DNA of 64,000 bases from JBCDBW01 sp039182965. Lineage in GTDB: Bacteria > Verrucomicrobiota > Verrucomicrobiia > Verrucomicrobiales > DEV007. The notes under the pieces were generated by a model. It saw nothing but the letters and a program-made list of their open reading frames with translations, was not told the DNA's origin and did no database searches. This document shows positions 7,458-15,465 of this stretch, in pieces; the stretch's first letter is position 1; each line of letters begins with the position of its first letter. Location of the stretch: NCBI GenBank assembly GCA_039182965.1, contig JBCDBW010000002.1, positions 22,094-86,093 of the forward strand. Reading direction: 5' to 3'. Both the position numbers and the translations under genes were made by a program.

Positions 7458-9353
7458 ATGAATTCCCCGTCCTTAACCCTTGCGGCTTTTGTATTGGTGG
7501 CCACCACCTCTGGTCTTTTCTCAGTTCATGCAACTGAGGGATCTCGTCCCAACGTGCTTTTCATCATTGCGGATGATTTGAACGACATGCCCTTGGACCC
7601 CGAGGGCAAGCCGCATGTTCCGACTCCGAATTTCGACCGTTTGGCGGCGCGGGGAGTGAGTTTTACGAATGCGCACTGCAACGATCCGATTTGTGCGCCC
7701 TCGCGGTCGAGCATGATGACGGGGCTGTATCCGCAGACCTCGAGTCTTTATTGGTTCGAGGATTATCGACAGAACGCGATTCTCAGCAAGTGTGTCACCT
7801 TGACGGAACACTTAGCGACGAACGGGTATGACGTGTACACGACGGGGAAGATTTATCATGGCAATCAGGACCCGAAGGGATTTTATGCGGGGAAAGGACT
7901 GGGCGGGAATATTGGCCCCTGGCCTTGGGATGGGAGGAAGCAAACGCGGCGAGGATTCATCCCGCATCCGCAGCAGATGTATTTCTATGCCGATGATGCC
8001 GATCCGGACATTGATTACAAGTGGGAGCATACCTTTGGTCCGCTCACGATGATCCCGGAATATGCTGAGGATTCGGATAATGGGATTCCCGGGTATCGCG
8101 GTTGGACGCTATCGGGCAAGCCTTGGCGCTATGTGTCGGACGATGACCGTGACGCGATGCCGGACGAGGAGCATGCGGCGTGGGCGGCGGATGTTCTCAG
8201 TCAAGAACATGACAAGCCGTTTGCGCTCTTTGCGGGATTCAGCCGGACTCATACGCCGTTGTATGCGCCGCAGAAGTATTTCGATATGTTCCCGTTGGAG
8301 GAGATCGAAGTGCCGGGGACATATCTGGAGGGGGATTTGGAGGATTGTGCGCCCAGTTTGGCCAACAAGAGCCTTTATGCATTCCGGCGTTACCAGATGC
8401 TCTTCAAGCATGAGGATCGTCCCCAGCTCTTCAAGGAATGGCTGCAGGCATACATGGCTTGTGTGGCCTTTGTTGACGATCAAGTGGGCGCCGTTCTGGA
8501 TGCACTTGACGCGAGTGATTATGCCGACGATACGGTGGTAATTTTGACCAGTGATCACGGGTGGCACGTGGGAGGCAAGGAAGCGATCTACAAGCAGACG
8601 CTGTGGGACAGTGGGACGCGGATTCCGTTCATCGTGGCGGGTTTGGAGGGGATGCCAGAGGGGGTCACCTGCCATCAGCCGATTTCGTTGATCGATGTTT
8701 ACCCGACATTGGTCGATATCTGCGGATTGCCGAAGGATCCGCACGCGGGGCGTTCCGATTACCCGCTCGATGGTCACAGCATCGTGCCTTTGCTGTTTGA
8801 TCCGGAGGGTGAGTGGTCAGGTCCTGAGGTGGCTATTACGGCGTTGCCGGGGAAGGATCACAGCCAGCTGCGGGAACATGTCGGGACGCTGTATCCGCAT
8901 TTTTCCGTTCGTTCCGCGGACTGGCGATACAGCCTGACATCGGACGGTCAGGAGGAGCTTTATTATTATCCGGACGATCCGCTTGAATTTACCAATCTGG
9001 CCAGTCGGGAAGAGTTTGCCGAGGTGAAGGCGGAACTAAAGGAACAACTGATCGCGCTTCGCGACGGAGATGCTTGGGAGGATTATGAGTCTTTGCCGAG
9101 CGAAGAACTGGAGGCTTTCGAGCTTCTTTCCGAGGTGAAAGGGCCGGCGAGCCTGAAGCTTGGAGATGTGGTTGTTGCCGAGGTCGAGGCCGACGAGTGG
9201 TCTCCGTTTCGTGTTCGCGTCGCTGGCACCCGTAGCCAGGTTTGGCTGGACAACCGAGTGGCGTCGGATGAGGTCCGGCAAGCTGAATTTACTGCTGGGG
9301 CACTGACGTCGGATGAAGGTGAACTTCGCGATATCAGAATTCGGAAACTTTGA
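7458..9353 (+). CDS. Secreted sulfatase, iduronate-2-sulfatase-like, with C-terminal beta domain
   Basis: A 631-residue type I sulfatase (formylglycine-dependent) with a signal peptide in residues 1-25. The formylglycine motif is C79-A-P-S-R83 followed by MMTGLYP. The N-terminal metal-binding pair is DD at 39-40, and the late metal motif is TSDHGWHVGGKE. The NFDRLAARGV segment and TGKIYHG place it among iduronate-2-sulfatase-like enzymes rather than arylsulfatase A types. The last ~85 residues (SLKLGDVVVAEVEADEW... ELRDIRIRKL) do not belong to the sulfatase fold. They resemble the final strands of a DUF1080/concanavalin-like domain, perhaps for substrate contact. It starts 20 bases after the glycosidase stop, with no Shine-Dalgarno. 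The substrate sulfate ester is unknown. Confidence 0.9.
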   Translation: MNSPSLTLAAFVLVATTSGLFSVHATEGSRPNVLFIIADDLNDMPLDPEGKPHVPTPNFDRLAARGVSFTNAHCNDPICAPSRSSMMTGLYPQTSSLYWFEDYRQNAILSKCVTLTEHLATNGYDVYTTGKIYHGNQDPKGFYAGKGLGGNIGPWPWDGRKQTRRGFIPHPQQMYFYADDADPDIDYKWEHTFGPLTMIPEYAEDSDNGIPGYRGWTLSGKPWRYVSDDDRDAMPDEEHAAWAADVLSQEHDKPFALFAGFSRTHTPLYAPQKYFDMFPLEEIEVPGTYLEGDLEDCAPSLANKSLYAFRRYQMLFKHEDRPQLFKEWLQAYMACVAFVDDQVGAVLDALDASDYADDTVVILTSDHGWHVGGKEAIYKQTLWDSGTRIPFIVAGLEGMPEGVTCHQPISLIDVYPTLVDICGLPKDPHAGRSDYPLDGHSIVPLLFDPEGEWSGPEVAITALPGKDHSQLREHVGTLYPHFSVRSADWRYSLTSDGQEELYYYPDDPLEFTNLASREEFAEVKAELKEQLIALRDGDAWEDYESLPSEELEAFELLSEVKGPASLKLGDVVVAEVEADEWSPFRVRVAGTRSQVWLDNRVASDEVRQAEFTAGALTSDEGELRDIRIRKL

Positions 9354-9380
9354 GCCGTGAGCGGGCACCCATCGATATAA

Positions 9381-10952
9381 ATGAAAACTGTTACCCTATC
9401 CATCATTGGAGCCTTTGTTAGCATTGTGCCAAAGCCCTCGTCTTTGGCGGAGGTGATACCCGTGCCGAGCGAGGTGATTCATGAAAGGATAGCTGAAGCT
9501 GAGCCGCGAAATGTCGTGTTCATCCTTTCCGATGACCATCGGTATGACGCGATGGGTTTCATGGGGCATCCATTGGCGATCACTCCCACTATGGATGCGA
9601 TGGCCGAGGAAGGGGTGCATTTGAAGAATGCGTTTGTCACGACTTCGCTCTGTTCGCCGAGCCGGGCGTCGATTCTGACAGGTCTCTACACCTTTCGGCA
9701 TCGGGTAATCGACAATCAGCGGATGGTGCCGGAGGGCACGATTTTCTTTCCGCAGTATCTTCAGGATGCGGGATACGAAACGGGCTTCGTGGGCAAGTGG
9801 CACATGGGGCATGCAAACGATGATCCGCGACCGGGATTTGATTACTGGGTGAGTTTCAAGGGGCAGGGACAGTATTATCCCCCGGGGCCTCAATACACCA
9901 TTAACGTGAACGGTGAGCGGGTGCCGCAGGACGGGTATATCACGCCGTTGCTGACGCGATATGCGATAGAGTTTCTGGAGGAGCAGACCGAACGCGAGAA
10001 GCCGTTCTTTCTCTATCTTTCGCACAAGGCGGTGCATGGACCGTTTACGCCGGAGCCGAAGTACAAGGGGAGCACCGGTGAGCTTCCTTTTGAGTTGCCG
10101 GCATCTGCGGAAAAGCCGTCGGATAATCAGGAAAACCGCCCGCGCTGGGTGCTTGATCAGCGGAACAGCTGGCATGGAATGGATTTTCCGCTTCATACCG
10201 GGTCGACGGCGGAGGCCTTTCTTCGCAGTTACTGTGAAGCGTTACGATCCGTTGATGACAGTATCGGCGCGATCATGGAGCAGTTGAAGAAGATGGGAAT
10301 CTATGACGAGACACTGGTGATTTACATGGGGGACAACGGGTATCTGTTTGGTGAGCATGGCTTAATCGACAAGCGTGTTGCGTATGAGACGTCTGCGCGT
10401 GTTCCCATGTTGATGCAATGTCCTGAATTGTTTGAAGGGGGGACGGTCGTAGAAGAGGTGGTGGCGAACATTGACATTGCCCCCACGGTGATGGAGGCAA
10501 TGGGCTTAGCAACGCCGCCGCATATGGACGGACGGAGTTTTCTCCCGCTTGCGGGGGGAGAGAAAGTGCCTTGGCGGGATTACTTTTTGTATTGCTATTA
10601 CTGGGAGCAAAACTATCCGCAGACGCCAACGCATTTTTCGTTGCGAGGGGATCAATACAAATACATCACCTACTACGGGGTTTGGGATACCGATGAGTTG
10701 TTTGATATTCAGGCGGATCCGATGGAGCAGAATAACCTTATTCATGATCCGGCGTTTGCGGCGGTCCGAGATGAGATGCAGGGGAGGCTGTATGGTATGA
10801 TGGATGAGCTTGGCGGGATGGCGATTCCGATGAATCCGCCCCGTGGCAAGCAGCAGAACAAACGATTGCGTGACAAGGGGGGGCCAGACTCCGCAGATTT
10901 TCCGGAAGCTTTTGTTGTAGACGAGCCTTTGCGGAAGGAGCTTAACAAATAG
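9381..10952 (+). CDS. Sulfatase, arylsulfatase/N-sulfatase-like
   Basis: A 523-residue sulfatase. The formylglycine site is C91-S-P-S-R95 in SLCSPSRASILTGLY. Other sulfatase signatures are FILSDDHRYDAMGFMG (metal ligands), FVGKWHMGH and YMGDNGYLFGEHGLIDKR. An insertion FKGQGQYYPPGPQYTINVNG follows the KWH motif, as in heparan-type or mucin-type bacterial sulfatases. The N-terminus (TVTLSIIGAFVSIVPKPSSLAE) is a plausible but weak signal peptide. The gene follows the previous sulfatase by 27 bases and precedes a double sulfatase by 58, so three sulfatase genes stand in series. Function: hydrolysis of sulfate esters on a polysaccharide or oligosaccharide, probably in the periplasm. The substrate position cannot be told from the sequence. 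Confidence 0.9.
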   Translation: MKTVTLSIIGAFVSIVPKPSSLAEVIPVPSEVIHERIAEAEPRNVVFILSDDHRYDAMGFMGHPLAITPTMDAMAEEGVHLKNAFVTTSLCSPSRASILTGLYTFRHRVIDNQRMVPEGTIFFPQYLQDAGYETGFVGKWHMGHANDDPRPGFDYWVSFKGQGQYYPPGPQYTINVNGERVPQDGYITPLLTRYAIEFLEEQTEREKPFFLYLSHKAVHGPFTPEPKYKGSTGELPFELPASAEKPSDNQENRPRWVLDQRNSWHGMDFPLHTGSTAEAFLRSYCEALRSVDDSIGAIMEQLKKMGIYDETLVIYMGDNGYLFGEHGLIDKRVAYETSARVPMLMQCPELFEGGTVVEEVVANIDIAPTVMEAMGLATPPHMDGRSFLPLAGGEKVPWRDYFLYCYYWEQNYPQTPTHFSLRGDQYKYITYYGVWDTDELFDIQADPMEQNNLIHDPAFAAVRDEMQGRLYGMMDELGGMAIPMNPPRGKQQNKRLRDKGGPDSADFPEAFVVDEPLRKELNK

Positions 10953-11010
10953 ATTCGTGGGTGCGGAATTTTTGGATCGAGGGGTGTTGGAGGAAAGATA
11001 GTTACGTGCC

Positions 11011-13755
11011 ATGTCGTTGATGAGGGGCGTCGGGTTGTCTGTTTGCCAGACACCAGGTCGTACCTCAGTCGAAGCGATGGAGTTAATACCCACAAGAATC
11101 GGCCGGCGCGTCCGGTCCATGACGGCATTGGTCGCTTTTGTGATGTGGATCCTGCCAACCGCCGATTTTCAAGTGGCGATGGCGGAAAGCGCCAGACCGG
11201 ATGTTCTGTTGATTATTGTCGACGATATGAATTGGCGATTGGGTTGCTATGGGGATGAGTATGTCCACACGCCGAATCTTGATCGGCTGGCGGATCGGGG
11301 GGTTCGATTTGATCGCGCGTATTGCAACTATCCGGTATGCGGGCCGTCACGGACGTCCTTTCTGAGTGGTCGATACCCGGGGACGACGGGCGTTTTCGGC
11401 AATGGCGTGGATCCGCGGACCGTTCTGGGAGATGAGTATCGATTTCTTCCCGAGTATTTTCGTGATCACGGTTATGAAACGGTGGGTGTGGGTAAGATTC
11501 CGCATACGCCGGAGCATCTTGATTCGATGGAGTGGGATTTTCATTTGGATCCGCAATGGGAACCGGAGGCGGTGTTTGACGGTGTGTTGCCGAAGGACAC
11601 GCTCGATTGGCCGGAGGAGCGGCATCCGGACGGAATTAGCACGCGGTTGGCGGTGGAGTATCTGGAGGCGGAGCGGGACCGGCCGCTTTTTTTGACCGTT
11701 GGGCTTCATCGTCCGCATGCCCCCCGGGCCGCGCCTCGCGAATATTGGGACTTGATTGACCCGAAGAGTCTTCCGATTCCGGAGCCGGGGATTGTTTCGG
11801 TGGGGATTCCTTCAATTGCCTTTCCTCCGAAGGTGGAGCTGGAATATCCGGTCGCGAAGATTCGGTCCACGCTTCATGCGTATCACGCCACGACTGCCTT
11901 TGTGGATGCGCAGGTGGGGATGCTCCTGGATGTGTTGGACCGGAAGGATCGTTGGGATGATACTGTCGTTATTTTTTTCAGTGATCATGGGGTTTATCGG
12001 GGAGAGCACGGTGGGTTTTGGCAGAAGATGACGCTGATGGAAGAGGCACTGAAAGTTCCTCTTCTAATTCATTTGCCGGGCGGATTGGAAGGGGCCTCGA
12101 GCCCGGCGCCGGTGGGGTTGGTAGATATCTTCCCAACCTTGACCGAAGCCTGTGGATTGCCGACACAAGATGGGGTTGAAGGCGAAAGTCTCGTGCCGTT
12201 GCTTCGCGGGGCCGGCGAAGGGCGCGACAAAGACGCGGCGTTTGCGACTGTTTTGAGGAAGGAGGGTAAGGAAGATCGTTTTGCCCACACGGTTCGGACG
12301 AGTCGTTGGGGTTATACGGAGTGGCCGGATGGGTCGAAGCAGCTCTATGATCACGAGCAGGATCCAGAAGAGTTGGTGAACCTGGCCGGGAAAGCGGAGC
12401 ACGAAGCGATTGAGAAGCGGTTAGCCCGGCGGCTTGAGCTTCATCGCGGGAAGGGTGTCACGGGAGATGGGCACCCCGGGAAGCGACCGAATATCGTGTT
12501 GATTCTAACAGATGATCTTGGGTACGAGGACACAGGTGTTCATGGCGCGCCTGATGTGATCACGCCACATCTTGATGCCCTTGCGGAGAACGGCGTTCGT
12601 TGCACGGATGCTTATGTGACTTCGCCAGTGTGTTCGCCCAGTCGCGCCGGTGTTCTGACGGGCCGCTATCAGAACCGTTTTGGGTTTGAGTTTTTGGTGG
12701 GTGATGAAGTGATTGCGGAGCCTGGACAACTGATTGGATTGGATCCTGAAGAGATCACGATCGCCGATCGATTGCGCGATTTGGGGTATATCACCGGCTG
12801 CGTTGGGAAGTGGCACTTGGGCCGGGAGGAGCCCTTTTATCCGACGAATCGCGGGTTCGATGAGTTTTACGGAACCTTTGGTCAGAGCGGGTATTACTCG
12901 CCGATGCTTGTGGATTCGAGAGATGGAATGCAGCCGAAGAAGGTGAAGGAGCCGGGCTATTACACGACGGACGATTACAATCGCCGAGCGGTCGAGTTTG
13001 TATACGAGCATCAAGATAAGCCCTTCTTTTTGTTTCTCTCGCACTTTGCCGTGCACAAGCCACATGACGCGACGGAACGGTATCTCGAGCGGTTTCCGGA
13101 GGTTGCCGACCCGATACGTCGCGCTTACCTGGCGATGCTTTCGGCTATGGATGATGGCGTGGGTCAGTTGGTCGGTGCGCTCGAGGAGACGGGGCTGGAA
13201 GAGAACACGCTTATTATCTTTTTGAGTGACAATGGTGGGACGCAGGGCAGTTCGAATCAGCCGTTGCGGGGACGGAAGGGAGGAACCTGGGAAGGAGGGA
13301 TTCGCGTCCCGATGTTCATTCAGTGGAAGTCGCGTTTGCCTCAAGGAATGGTTTATTCGAAGCCGGTGATTTCACTTGATATCTTGCCGACCTGCGTTGC
13401 GGCCGCGGGCGGCGTGGTCGATGAGGAGTGGAGTTTGGACGGCGTCAATTTGATGCCCTTTTTCGACGGAGCGAAGGAGGGCTCGCCGCACGATGCGTTG
13501 TATTGGCGGTTTGGGACCCAGTGGGCGATTCGGAAAGGGGATTGGAAGCTGTTGCAAGCCCGAGAGGGGAAAACCGGTTCGATCCAGATCGCGGAAGAGG
13601 GGCCAATGCGGTTGTTTTATCTTGGCGAAGATTTGTCCGAGGAGCGAGATTTGGCGGGTGAGCGGCCAGCGCACGCGGCCAAGCTTCGTCGCCACTGGGA
13701 GGCCTGGGCCGAGCAACTGTCGGAACCGCGTTGGCTGCCTGTTCCTGTTGAGTGA
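11011..13755 (+). CDS. Double sulfatase: two complete sulfatase modules in one chain
   Basis: A 914-residue protein with two full sulfatase domains. Module 1 (about residues 63-470) is iduronate-2-sulfatase-like, with LLIIVDDMNW, formylglycine motif C110-G-P-S-R and FSDHGVYRGEHGGFWQK. Module 2 (about 492-914) is arylsulfatase A-like, with LILTDDLGYEDTG, motif C541-S-P-S-R, VGKWHLGRE and FLSDNGGTQGSSN. Both keep the Cys, Arg and metal residues, so both could be active. Typical single sulfatases are 450-600 residues. The signal peptide is internal (MTALVAFVMWILP from residue 37), so the true start may be ATG 11077 or 11119; I keep 11011 because a GGAGGAAAG stretch lies upstream of it. A second gene of the same architecture lies at 33766-36516. 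Confidence 0.9.
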   Translation: MSLMRGVGLSVCQTPGRTSVEAMELIPTRIGRRVRSMTALVAFVMWILPTADFQVAMAESARPDVLLIIVDDMNWRLGCYGDEYVHTPNLDRLADRGVRFDRAYCNYPVCGPSRTSFLSGRYPGTTGVFGNGVDPRTVLGDEYRFLPEYFRDHGYETVGVGKIPHTPEHLDSMEWDFHLDPQWEPEAVFDGVLPKDTLDWPEERHPDGISTRLAVEYLEAERDRPLFLTVGLHRPHAPRAAPREYWDLIDPKSLPIPEPGIVSVGIPSIAFPPKVELEYPVAKIRSTLHAYHATTAFVDAQVGMLLDVLDRKDRWDDTVVIFFSDHGVYRGEHGGFWQKMTLMEEALKVPLLIHLPGGLEGASSPAPVGLVDIFPTLTEACGLPTQDGVEGESLVPLLRGAGEGRDKDAAFATVLRKEGKEDRFAHTVRTSRWGYTEWPDGSKQLYDHEQDPEELVNLAGKAEHEAIEKRLARRLELHRGKGVTGDGHPGKRPNIVLILTDDLGYEDTGVHGAPDVITPHLDALAENGVRCTDAYVTSPVCSPSRAGVLTGRYQNRFGFEFLVGDEVIAEPGQLIGLDPEEITIADRLRDLGYITGCVGKWHLGREEPFYPTNRGFDEFYGTFGQSGYYSPMLVDSRDGMQPKKVKEPGYYTTDDYNRRAVEFVYEHQDKPFFLFLSHFAVHKPHDATERYLERFPEVADPIRRAYLAMLSAMDDGVGQLVGALEETGLEENTLIIFLSDNGGTQGSSNQPLRGRKGGTWEGGIRVPMFIQWKSRLPQGMVYSKPVISLDILPTCVAAAGGVVDEEWSLDGVNLMPFFDGAKEGSPHDALYWRFGTQWAIRKGDWKLLQAREGKTGSIQIAEEGPMRLFYLGEDLSEERDLAGERPAHAAKLRRHWEAWAEQLSEPRWLPVPVE

Positions 13756-13786
13756 AGAGTCCTTAAACCGTTATGATTCTCAGCAA

Positions 13787-15409
13787 ATGAAGCGTCGGCG
13801 ATTCATTGGAGTTGTTCCTTTGGTTGGAATTGGTTCGCTTGCTTCTTATGCCGGAATCGCTGCAGAGGGGGCCAAGGCGCCGTTTCGGGTGATTTACAGC
13901 AATGACACGACCCATATTCTGTCGTGTCGAAGTCCAGGGCCGGAGCGGGACCGACCTTTCACGGATGAAGATCTTCGAAAGTCGATTCTCGAAGCGGAAG
14001 GTGTGGACGCTCATTTTTTGCAGCCCGGGCTTGGCTGGATTCCATGGTGGCGTTCGAGTATTTATTCTGCGGAGGATCATCATGCTTGGTTACGTGATAA
14101 GCATGGCGTGAAGGGTGTGACTAGGATTGGCGAGTATTTGCTAGGGGGTGGCGACATGCTTAAGACATTGGTGGCCACCTGCCGGGAGATTGGCGTGGCA
14201 CCTTTCTTGAGTTTTCGCTTGAACGATGGACATCACACGCGGGATTTGGCTGACGCCTTGGCGCGGGGCAGGCCGACCACAAAGATGGCGCGTCATTACT
14301 GGGACAATTACAAAGCCTTTCGGATCGGTCCGAATATGGCGAGCTGGGACGAGTGTGTATTTGACTGGGGGATACCCGAGGTTCGTGAATACAAATTTGC
14401 CCTTCTTGAGGAGGCTTGTGCGAATTACGATCTCGCCGGTCTCGAGCTGGATTTCCTTCGGCATTGGAGTCGATTTGGGGTGTCTGTGCCGCTTGAGGAG
14501 CGTCGGGAAATTACGAACGGGTTCGTGGCGCGCGTGCGGGAGATGCTTGATCGGACCGGTCGTGAGAGGGGGCTTCCTCAGCGCTGGCTGAGTGTTCGTG
14601 TTCCGGCCAATTCGACTATTCGACCTGAGCAGGGAGTGGATTTACGGGAAATGACTCAAGCCGGAGTGGATATGGTTAATTTGTCTTACAGTTACTTCAC
14701 GTGGCAAGACGGGAATCCCGGTCAGGCTCGGGAAGAAATTGGCGACGAGGGTTCGATCTACGTGGAAATGACGCATACCACGATGACGGGCAAGGCCACA
14801 GCGGGGAGTGGAACGCAGCCGTTTCTGAGGACCACCGACGAGCAGTTTTACACGACGGCCCGTCTTGCATACGAACAGGGAGCGGACGGGGTGAGTCTGT
14901 TTAATTTCCCCTATTACCGCTATCATGTGACGGAATCGATCGGTCCGTTTCATGAACCTCCGTTTCATGTTCTGCCTCGGTTAAAGCGGCGGCGATACCT
15001 GGATCGGCAGCCCCAATGGGTTTTCGCGAGTGCAGGAAGGAATGATTCGATATTGGGTGACAAGCCGCTCCCAACCATTCTGAAGCGCGGGGCCTCCCAG
15101 CTTTTTTCGCTTCGTATGATACCCGAGAAGAATCGTCCGGCGGATGGCTTATTGCGCCTGCGGTCAGACGAAGCTATCGATGATCGCGAGATTGAAGTGC
15201 GGTTTAACGGCGAGGTTTTGAAGTCTGTGGCGGCGGAAATACATCCGCGCAGTGACTCATACGCGGGGACGTGGTTGGGGAAGCCTTCGCAGTTTGCCTG
15301 TTTTGTTCTGCCGAAGTCTGTGTCTTTGGAGTCCATCAACGAAGTTGAAGTTCTCGTTAGCGGGGGGATTAGAGTGCGCTTAGTTTATTTTGATCTCATC
15401 CTGGGCTGA
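13787..15409 (+). CDS. TIM-barrel glycoside hydrolase-like protein, exported
   Basis: A 540-residue protein, placed at ATG 13787 because it gives the signal MKRRRFIGVVPLVGIGSLA and avoids a 260-base overlap with the double sulfatase. The body reads as a (beta/alpha)8 barrel: DAHFLQPGLGWIPWW, then PFLSFRLNDGHH, the acidic strand LAGLELDFLRHWSRF, LSVRVPANSTIRPEQG, VDMVNLSYSYFTW, and ADGVSLFNFPYYRYH. The E/D-rich LELDF strand followed by VRVP resembles glycosidase barrels of the GHL10/DUF4015 kind, but I do not recognise the exact family. About 110 C-terminal residues form a beta-rich tail. It is the last gene of the plus-strand cluster and probably acts on oligosaccharides freed by the sulfatases. 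Function is inferred from fold and context. Confidence 0.7.
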   Translation: MKRRRFIGVVPLVGIGSLASYAGIAAEGAKAPFRVIYSNDTTHILSCRSPGPERDRPFTDEDLRKSILEAEGVDAHFLQPGLGWIPWWRSSIYSAEDHHAWLRDKHGVKGVTRIGEYLLGGGDMLKTLVATCREIGVAPFLSFRLNDGHHTRDLADALARGRPTTKMARHYWDNYKAFRIGPNMASWDECVFDWGIPEVREYKFALLEEACANYDLAGLELDFLRHWSRFGVSVPLEERREITNGFVARVREMLDRTGRERGLPQRWLSVRVPANSTIRPEQGVDLREMTQAGVDMVNLSYSYFTWQDGNPGQAREEIGDEGSIYVEMTHTTMTGKATAGSGTQPFLRTTDEQFYTTARLAYEQGADGVSLFNFPYYRYHVTESIGPFHEPPFHVLPRLKRRRYLDRQPQWVFASAGRNDSILGDKPLPTILKRGASQLFSLRMIPEKNRPADGLLRLRSDEAIDDREIEVRFNGEVLKSVAAEIHPRSDSYAGTWLGKPSQFACFVLPKSVSLESINEVEVLVSGGIRVRLVYFDLILG

Positions 15410-15465
15410 GAAGCGGAAATGGGCAGAGATGACGCGTGGATGAAGGTGGGATCCGGGGAATGGGC

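Noticed and set aside
13493..13786. Upstream extension of the TIM-barrel glycosidase-like gene
   Set aside because: It overlaps the double sulfatase coding region by about 260 bases; the ATG at 13787 gives a normal signal peptide.
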